Positions 49,508 to 64,000 of a DNA stretch of 64,000 nucleotides are shown here, piece by piece (the stretch's first letter is position 1; each line of letters opens with the position of its first letter). The translations under genes were made by a program, and so were the position numbers. Source of the stretch: Prunella strophiata (taxonomy: Eukaryota; Chordata; Aves; Passeriformes; Prunellidae); NCBI GenBank assembly GCA_036583965.1, contig JAZBQD010000034.1, forward strand, positions 8,630,540 through 8,694,539, in the 5' to 3' direction. The notes below the pieces were generated by a model. It did not search any database, was not told the origin of the DNA, and saw only the letters and a list, made by a program, of their open reading frames with translations.

Positions 49508-49922
49508 CAAACAGAATATTCTGAGCTGGAAGAAAACCACAAGGATCATCCAGGCCAACTCCTGGCCCTGCTCAGGACACCCCAACAGTCCCACCCCGTG
49601 CCGGGCAGCGCTGTCCAAACGGCCCCGAGCTCCGGCAGCCTCGGGGCCGTGCCCATTCCCTGGGGAGCCTGGGCAGTGCCCAGTACCCTCTGGGGGAAAA
49701 ACCTTTCCTTCACCTCCAGCCTAAACCTCCCTGGCCCAGCCCCAGCCGTTCCCTGGGTCCTGTCACACGAGCAGAGCTCGGAGCTGCCCCTCGGGAAGAG
49801 CTGCAGACCCCGATGAGCTCTGCCCTCGGTCTCCCGTTCTCCGGCCTGAGCAGACCAAGTGACCTCGGCCGTTCCTCCTGCGGCTTCCCCTCGAGGCCTT
49901 CCACGGCTTTCGCTGCCCTCCA
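49508..49922 (-). mobile_element. CR1 LINE, 5'-truncated
   Basis: The plus strand carries the reverse complement of a CR1 tail: aaggatcatccaggccaact near 49541, ccagcctaaacctccctgg near 49718, ccgttccctgggtcctgtca near 49746, gctgcagaccccgatgagct near 49800 and aagtgacctcggccgttcct near 49857. These are the recognisable landmarks of the chicken-type CR1 3' region. The element is minus-oriented, with its 3' end toward 49508, and is truncated at about 49922. That truncation point coincides with the edge of the shared CpG island. It sits in MFAP3 intron 1, within 150 bp of the inferred first exon. Confidence 0.9.
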
Positions 49923-50052
49923 AACCTGCCCCTACTGCCCCTATTTCCACGCCAAAACAGCGAGGCGGGACACGGCCCCGCGGCCTCCCCCTCCGCCGCT
50001 GCCCTCCGGCCCCGACCTTGCCAGGTGAACCTGGCGGTACCGCCGCTCTCAC

Positions 50053-50140
50053 CGGGACCAGGGTGCCCGGCCCGGCCTGGCCCGTCCCGCAGCTCCGCCG
50101 CCGCCGGCCCCGCCGCCCGGACGAGCTTCCCGGAGCTGAG
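50053..50140 (-). other. MFAP3: candidate MFAP3 non-coding exon 1
   Basis: On the minus strand a consensus donor GGTCCCG/GTGAGAG falls at 50053/50052. MFAP3 in mammals has a non-coding first exon in the shared island, so this is the likely donor. The start is not determinable from sequence; the outer limit given is a guess next to the ETS site. Confidence 0.4.
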
Positions 50141-50151
50141 GCCGCTTCCGG

Positions 50152-50231
50152 GGCAGCGCCGGGGCCGCTCTGCGCCGGCCTCGCTGCTCTCGGTCCGCCC
50201 GGAGCCGCGGGGGCCGCGCCGAGCGCCGGCG
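50152..50231 (+). other. FAM114A2: candidate FAM114A2 non-coding exon 1
   Basis: A consensus donor GGCG/GTGAGG follows 50231 in the CpG island. It would join the acceptor at 51296, two bases before the start codon, giving an intron of about 1.07 kb. The transcription start is inferred only from the nearby ETS site. Confidence 0.45.
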
Positions 50232-50640
50232 GTGAGGGGCGGCGCGGGGCCGGGGCTCTGCGGGCACGGCGAGCCCCGCGGGCAGGCGGGCGTTGGGGAG
50301 CCGCTGTGGGGCGGGCGGGACCGCGGCGGGGTGGTGTGGGCGCCCGGCGGGCTCCTTGTGCGGCGGGAGCCCCGCGGGGAGGTTTGGGGAGCTTGGGGTG
50401 CCGTATGGGGTGTGGGGGCGATGGGGCTTTGGGGGTGTCCCGGGGAAGCGGCGGCACAGGGAAGCCTGCAGGGCTGCGGGGTGACCCGGGGGTCGCGGCA
50501 GTCGCTGTGGAGGCTCCCGGCAGATGGGGTGGCGGTCCCAGCCCGCACCCGGAGCTGTCGCTTCCCTTCGCTGCCCCGTGGCGGGGGCAGGTGCCGGATT
50601 GCATCAGTGAGCGCCTGGCCGGGGACACAGCAGTGTCACC

Positions 50641-51296
50641 CCAGTGTGATCCCGGGGACCCTGCGGGTCTTGTCGCTGCCTGGCCCTGCAAGTCACTTGA
50701 GCCGCAGGTGCTGCCAGAGGAGCCCGGGCGGGGACTCGTGGGCCCCCAGAGCAGTGACAGCCCCGCTCCCGGCTCGCCGTCCCCGCTGCTGGGGCGGCTG
50801 GAGCTCCCCGCGGCTCCTGGGGGTGGTCGTGCCCTGCACTGCTCATCCCAGTGCGGGAGTGACCCAGTCGCTGCCTCCCTGCCTGCTCAGCTCTCCCACT
50901 GCTGTCCCCATTTGTCTCCTGCGCTCCTTAAAGCAGCCATGCCAAGCGATTTGTTTTCAGTTTTATTTTGGTGGGACATGTAATGGATTTAATTGTCTGA
51001 GGCGTTTTGTACCTTCATTTGTTTTTCAGAGTTATCCAACTGGTTTATTTTAAATATTTATTTTCCTGGGGAGAGAGGGTGTATCAGTTAGATAAAGCCA
51101 CGTGGCCCTGTGGGACTTTAAACTTCCAAGTATGCTATTTTTGAGTCACACGTAATTTGGTGTGCACACATATGGATACGTGTGGCAACACTGTTATGTT
51201 TAATTATTTAAAAAACCAATCTGATGCTCTTGAACTAACGTCAAAGTGCGAGGGAGTGACTATTTTATTTGCTTTGCTTTCTGTGGATGTCTGTAG
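50641..51296 (+). other. FAM114A2: FAM114A2 intron 1 (3' part)
   Basis: This is intronic sequence between the CpG island and the first coding exon. Composition falls steeply from GC-rich to AT-rich at about 50.95 kb. No gene is recognised. Confidence 0.6.
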
Positions 51297-51298
51297 TC

Positions 51299-58980
<7,682 letters not shown>

Positions 58981-58982
<2 letters not shown>

Positions 58983-58986
58983 TAAA
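58981..58986 (+). terminator. FAM114A2: AATAAA overlapping the FAM114A2 stop codon
   Basis: The hexamer begins at the second base of the TAA stop. If used, it would give a 3' UTR of only some 15-30 bases. The downstream sequence is T-rich but not strongly GU-rich, so usage is uncertain. Confidence 0.25.
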
Positions 58987-59715
58987 AATCCTTCTAATTA
59001 AGAACTTTCTGACCTTCCCACTTCGTAGTTTCCATGCTGGAGAATGATGTAATGGCTCTTATTAAAGGGAAAAAGATGAACTCTGCTCACTGCTGCTGGA
59101 AGAATGGTGATTAAGTGCAGTCTGGCAATGACAGCTTTTACAGCACACTGAGAGATGTGATTAGCATAGTCCAGGCTGGTGGACAACGTGACAGACTTAA
59201 AGTGCAGATTGCTTCTCTGTTTCATGGACTGTCTGTGTCTTTTCACTGAAATCTCTCTGCTGTATGTGTTAACAAGCTCTTTGTGTTCACAGTCCAGAGA
59301 GCTTCTCCAGTGCTGAAGAGAAGAGTAGCAGCTGGCTAGTTAGTTAGCTAAAATCATGGTGTGATTTTTAAGTCAGACATAATTGGGTTCCTGATAGCTC
59401 TGCATTCCTGTTAAAGTGAATATTAGATAGGAGGTGCAAGAAAAGGCAAATTTTTGTGATTATAAACCTTGCAGTTCCTAGACTGGGCAGAATAGAGCTG
59501 AGAGAATTCCTGATCAAGCTGTTGCTGAAGAGAAGCTCAGCTTCCTGAAGATGTCTGTACTGACTCAGGGATGTGGGACAGGAACTCTCACCAGGGGGCT
59601 GTTTCTCATTCTCTCATGCTGTGCTTGCTTCAGCACGAGCTGGGAAAATGCTGATCTGGCCCTGAGAATGCAGGTACTTGGCTTTATAGCAATAAATGAG
59701 AACTGACTAAAAGGG
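58983..59715 (+). other. FAM114A2: probable FAM114A2 3' untranslated region
   Basis: This non-coding stretch after the stop ends shortly after an AATAAA at 59691-59696, which is followed by a T/G-rich patch (gattcctgtttggg). Later signals at 60436-60441 and 60483-60488 could extend it to about 60.5 kb. The end point is inference. Confidence 0.4.
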
Positions 59716-62700
59716 ATTGATTCCTGTTTGGGCACTTTAATGAGAGAATTCAGCAGGAAGATTCCCATTTTTCAGTGCAGCTTGACATGTCAGCCACAGA
59801 CTGTTCACAGACTCACATACTGCTTGTCTTCTCTTTCTGTGGAAAAACACTATAATGCAATGCTCCTTCTTGGAAAGTATCAAAGTAGGGAGAGAGGCAG
59901 CAATTTGGTTCTGTTGGTAGGAGTCCTAATTTGCCTCAGAAGCTGCTCCACGTATGGTATCTGTTTCTTTGTGCTGTGCAAGTTCCCTGCTTTGTCCCTT
60001 TATCTTTTGAGCTGCCCGTGGGGAGGCAGCAGCCTCTGTTGGAATCACAAGAGCAGAAATGCACAGCTAAAATGGAATTTCAAGAAGTCCATAATAGCTA
60101 ATCAGAGGTGACTGAGTGTCACACCTGCCTCTGCACTTGCTCATTGGTAGCAATGATGCTTAAATCCCCTTTTGAAAATCCTCTGGGTTTTAGCAGGTCT
60201 TGCACATCTCTGCTATACTGAAGGCTTAGAACATTCCTCTGCTCTAGTTGTGCAGTAGAGAAGTGTTTTTTGTATTAGAATACCTTTTGGCTAATGCTCT
60301 AATTTTATATATATATGGAAAAAGCCCTGCCTTAGTCATGGTTAGACTGATCACATCTCAAAAGGTAAAGCTTTTTCTGGCATCTTAAAACTGGACTTGA
60401 AAGGAGTATGTCCTAGGTAAAAAAATCTGCACTACAATAAAATCTGGGTTTCTTTTTCTTCTTTTGGTTGATAGCATTATTAAATAAAGGATTTGTTTTG
60501 ACAACCGTTTCAGTTAAAAGCTATCAAGGTAGCAGTGGGCACAAATGAAATAAAAGAACTGTGGGTTTTTTTCTCAGCCTTGATTATGTTTTTTGGGGCA
60601 GAGCTGGGTGCAGCTCTGGGGCCAGGACAGCTGGGATTTTTCTCATGGCAGGAAACAGTGCTCTGAACACAGGCTGGGGAGTGAGGGCTCCCACAGATGA
60701 GCTCCCAGTTCCTGTGTCAGTGCAAAAAGGCATCTTTGCTCCTGCCAAAAAGCCAAAATGTACAGGAATGTCAGAAGAGAAGAAATAAAGGTAATGGGGT
60801 TTTATGAAGCAGCAGCTGCTTTTTTGCAGATAAATTCTACTGACCTGCAGTGCTTTAGTGTAGAGTAGTTTAATAATTAAAGGAAATGAGGTGATTTTTT
60901 TTAACATGCAGACAGTAATTCCTTCAGTCATGTGCCCTCCTGGATTTTGTTATAGCAGCCAATAATCAAACGTGCACCAGCTTCATTTATTGCAAGGACT
61001 GCAGTAGGTAGACAACAAAAACAGTTCCACTGTTGCTGAAATCTTTCTGCCCAAAGGATTCATCAGAATTCAGCATCCAGCTGTCTGGAGGTCTTCCTGC
61101 TTGGCCTTGCCTTCTGTGTGAACCTAATGAGAGCTGACAGTAATTTGAACACTTCTGGTAGTGTTTGGGGAGGTGAGAGGTGGCTGAGAATAGATAAGAG
61201 TCAGCTAAGATGCTGGCAGTGACTTGGAGGGGAAAGAGAAAAAAAGCCTTCCACAATTGTTTTCTTTCCTTGGGAGTGATTCTGTTGGTTGCAGCTGTAA
61301 AAGCTGCTTCCTGGCAGCTGCTGTGGAAAGGTTTAAAACATAAAAAAGGCTTGGGCTTCCCAATGGGCTTTGGGATGTGTTCCCAGGCCTTGCCAACCAC
61401 CTTCCCAGAGACTCCATTTCCATTATTAAAACACACATGGTCAGTAGCAGCAGAACCCCTGGCAGGATGAGCAGTTGTCCTGGTTTGGAAGAAGCAGCAG
61501 CTATGCTGCCACTGGTGGCCCTGACTAAAGGGACAGCTGTCCCAGGTCACCCAGAGCACAAATTAAAGGGCCTGACTCAGAGGCAGGAATGGGGGAGCTC
61601 GTGGCAGGAGGAGGAAGGCTCTGGCATTTCCTTCCCAGGTGTGTTCATGGAATCCAAAATAAAGAGTGGTCTGTGATCATGTGTTCATGACCTAAGCAGA
61701 GATGGGTGTTCTGTAGTCAGAGGCTCCTTGGCTCAGAAACAGAGCACAAAAGTGGCCTGTACTGTGCTGGTCCATGTTTTGTGGGAGTCTCCTGTGGCAG
61801 CAGCTCGAGGTTACCATGCCCTGGTGCTTTGGGTGCTGGCTAGCAGGCTGCTTTCCCTCCTTCAAGGCCAGCTTTGTGCCCACTGCAGGGTGACACCAGA
61901 GCCTGTGCAGCCTGGGGCTGGGACCTGGAAGTGTCCCTGGCTGCCACTCTGCTGTCCTGCTGCAGATGGGGAGATGCTGCTGGCTGCAGCCTGGCCTGCT
62001 GGTCAGGATGGTCCTGGTTCTGTGGGTGACACTTTGTGTCCCCCTCTCCAGAGAGCAGTGCCAGGGCTGTCCCCTGGGCTCTTCTCACTGGAGGATGCTG
62101 GAGGCACCAGAGACTGAGAGTCCAGCTGGGGCTGGCAGGGAGTGAGCAATGTGTGAGCAAACTTAAAAATAAGTTTGAGTTTGGTATTTGTGGGGGAGGA
62201 TCCTCCTAAGGTGGCAGGAGCTGCTCAGAGGCATGGGTTGGATGCCCATGCTGGTCCCAGCACCAAACAGATCCTCCCTGGATCTGTTTCCTGGGTGCTC
62301 CATGTGCCCATCTCCACCAAATTCCCTGGCTGCACTGACCTGGCAGCTGTGCCATGCTGGCACAGATGGGATTGCTGCCAGTGTTTATCCCAAGACCGAG
62401 TGCTGGCAGCAGGAGTTCCCTGAGTGATTTGTGTGTGAGCTGAAGCATCCTGTAAGAGACCAGAGCTACTGATTCTAAACTAGGGCAGCAACAGGGGCTC
62501 TGCCACCAGCTTAGGCTGAGCTGCTCCAGGCATTTATCTGCCCTGGACATTAAAACCCATCCCTCATTCTGACTTTAACGTGCCATGGGACCCTTGCTCT
62601 GGGTTTGGGGCCAGTGCAGGCTGTGGTGGAGCAGGTCTGGGGACAGAAATAGCCAGGTTTTTGGGACAAGTGACTCCTGCAGGGCTGCTTGCTCCCTGCG

Positions 62701-62760
62701 TGGGTTCCCTGGAGTTAGGTTCACTCTGTCAGAGGGGGCTCCACACACCCTGCAATTACT
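59716..62760. other. intergenic or extended 3' UTR, unannotated
   Basis: No exon or RNA gene is recognised. AATAAA hexamers at 60436 and 60483 may be late poly(A) sites of FAM114A2. GC-rich sequence from about 61.7 kb gives chance open frames. Confidence 0.4.
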
Positions 62761-63045
62761 GTAAATGAAAGTCAAATGATTGTGGGAGCAACTTTGTTGT
62801 AGAGTTGAAGGCGTTAAATGGGACAAATCTTTCGGGAGAGCTAATTCCTTTTATTAGGTGGGGAAAACAAATTAGCTGGGTACACAAGCCCTTTCTGACA
62901 CTATTGTTACTGTTATTATCCCTTACTGGTGCTGTTAGAAATGAGGGCATTGCATTACAGGGAAGGCACATTATGCAAGTGTTTAGATGTGCTGGTAACT
63001 GCTCTCTGCTGACAGGTATTTACTTAATGATATGTTGGAGTGAAA
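62761..63045. other. candidate conserved non-coding element
   Basis: This non-repetitive, AT-richer block contains gctaattccttttattagg, aacaaattagctggg and ttgttactgttattatccc, and is bordered by GC-rich sequence. It has no meaningful open frame. The call is by texture only. Confidence 0.3.
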
Positions 63046-64000
63046 GCCAGCAGCAAGGACGAGCTTTGGAGGGAGCTGGGAGTGCTGAGCTCTGCCTGGT
63101 CCAGCCTTGCCTGGACCTCCTGGAGCTGCCTGACACCTCCCACCCCCAGCAGGCATCCCCCAAAGCCCCTTTTCTGTACTTCCAGCAGGTTCCTGGCCAT
63201 AGCACATTCCCAGACTGTGTCCCCAGTGCTCTCCCTGGTCCCAAGCCTGGTCCCCATGGATGTCTGCAGCCTCCAGAGCTGCCCTGACTTGCTTGCAAAA
63301 GGTCTTTCTGCTCCTGCCTGTGCTGGAGGCAATGCCTCGTGTGGGTACCAGTGGGACTGGTCACGTTTCTGGTGTCATGTGCTGTCCATGACAGGTGGCA
63401 GAGCCAGTTTTTCTGCTCCAAAAGTGGGACTGGGGAGGAGACCTCAACACTCAAATACCCAGAGCCCTGGTTGCTGCCAGCCAGGCATCGAGGAGATCAC
63501 TTCTTTTTCAGCTCCAGGTAAGGCCCTTCCCTTTCTCCCTTATGCCATCCAGGGAATTTACAGACTCACCTGTGTATTTTACAGGCTGGGGAAGCAGAGC
63601 AGGACAGCAGGGTGAATGAGGGTGCAGCAGGAGCATCCCTGGGACAGCTGGTGCTCCATGTGCTCTTGGGGATGCCAATGGGGGCCTGGGCTTTGTGGGA
63701 AGGACTTGAGTCCCCTGGCTGAGCTGGGAGTGGGCTCTCTGTGAGCCTGTTGTGCCTGGGGGGGTAAGGCCACTCAGGCTTCTTCTAGAAGGGTGTGAAC
63801 ACACAGGTTTGCTCTGTTAGCCAGAGGTCTGATCCAGCTGCACCTCATGCCCAGCTTGGCTGTGGGCAATTGCAGCTGGTCCATGGGGACCATCAGCTGC
63901 TCTCTGGGTTTTGCTGGTTTGTCTGCCTGGGCTTTAGGAAACCAGCTCATCTGGGGCAGGCAACCTGCCTGTGTGAAATGTGAGGCTCCAGAGGAACAGG
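63046..64000. other. intergenic, unannotated
   Basis: GC-rich, CpG-poor sequence with overlapping chance open frames on both strands. Nothing is recognised. Confidence 0.4.

Larger units (their letters stand above)
49923..50640. promoter_or_regulatory. bidirectional CpG-island promoter, MFAP3/FAM114A2
   Basis: This stretch is extremely G+C- and CpG-rich and lies between two divergent genes. An ETS-type site, gccgcttccggg (CCGGAAGC on the minus strand), is at 50141-50152, and a TTCCCGGA-like site is just before it. No TATA box is seen on either side. Candidate non-coding first exons end at donors 50053 (minus) and 50231 (plus). Housekeeping divergent pairs typically share such ETS-driven islands. 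Both genes are also head to head in mammals. Confidence 0.8.

Noticed and set aside
49546..50983. 381-codon minus and 374-codon plus open frames across the promoter
   Set aside because: Both lie in CpG-island and CR1 sequence, where stop codons are rare. Their Arg/Pro/Ala-rich translations match no family.
61700..64000. Several overlapping open frames of 80-190 codons
   Set aside because: They overlap on both strands in GC-rich sequence and show no domain. There is no supporting splice or promoter signal.

Overview
This is vertebrate nuclear DNA, almost certainly from a bird. It carries intron-containing genes with canonical GT-AG splice sites, a CR1 LINE fragment of avian type, and solo LTRs with 6-bp target-site duplications. 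Introns are compact, and satellite-like pentamer and heptamer arrays are common. Two protein-coding genes can be assembled exon by exon: MFAP3 (minus strand) and FAM114A2 (plus strand). They lie head to head around a shared CpG island at about 49.9-50.6 kb. The same pair is adjacent and divergent at human 5q33.2, so the window is that syntenic block. No bacterial, plasmid or CRISPR-type content is present.

Layout. Positions 1-39.76 kb are intergenic, and I find no supportable protein-coding exon there. This stretch holds two independent solo LTRs of one family (426-1049 and 32055-32670, both minus-oriented), a 77-unit heptamer array (10516-11053), a 26-bp minisatellite (11348-11477), an A/C-rich tract (about 17.95-18.19 kb), a (TTTTA)n array (18.87-19.13 kb), two polypyrimidine (CTCCT)n tracts (23.0-23.58 and 26.74-26.99 kb) and a (CCCAT)n array (33.85-34.10 kb). 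It also holds two CpG-rich segments not attached to a known gene (11.05-11.52 and 33.0-33.83 kb). Between these lie AT-rich, homeobox-motif-rich blocks that read like conserved non-coding elements. That call rests on composition only.

MFAP3 occupies about 39.76-50.05 kb on the minus strand: a candidate non-coding exon 1 in the CpG island, coding exon 2 (45103-45388), a large coding exon 3 (to 42987) and a probable 3.2-kb 3' UTR. Its coding exon 3 carries a single extra base at 43253. This shifts the frame, yet the family-typical C-terminal tail continues intact in the next frame. FAM114A2 runs from about 50.15 to beyond 58.98 kb with 13 coding exons that join in frame to exactly 500 codons plus stop. 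A phase-compatible extra exon at 55446-55555 would give a shortened isoform. From 58983 to 64000 I see the FAM114A2 3' UTR and intergenic sequence.

The two genes share a promoter but are not known to share a pathway. MFAP3 is a single-Ig membrane protein associated with microfibrils. FAM114A2 belongs to the FAM114/DUF719 family, linked to Rab2 and the Golgi. I do not see a new multi-gene system here. The most checkable oddities are the MFAP3 frameshift, the FAM114A2 alternative terminal exon, the CpG-decayed LTR target duplication, the indel-free heptamer array and the orphan CpG island with a splice donor at 33811.
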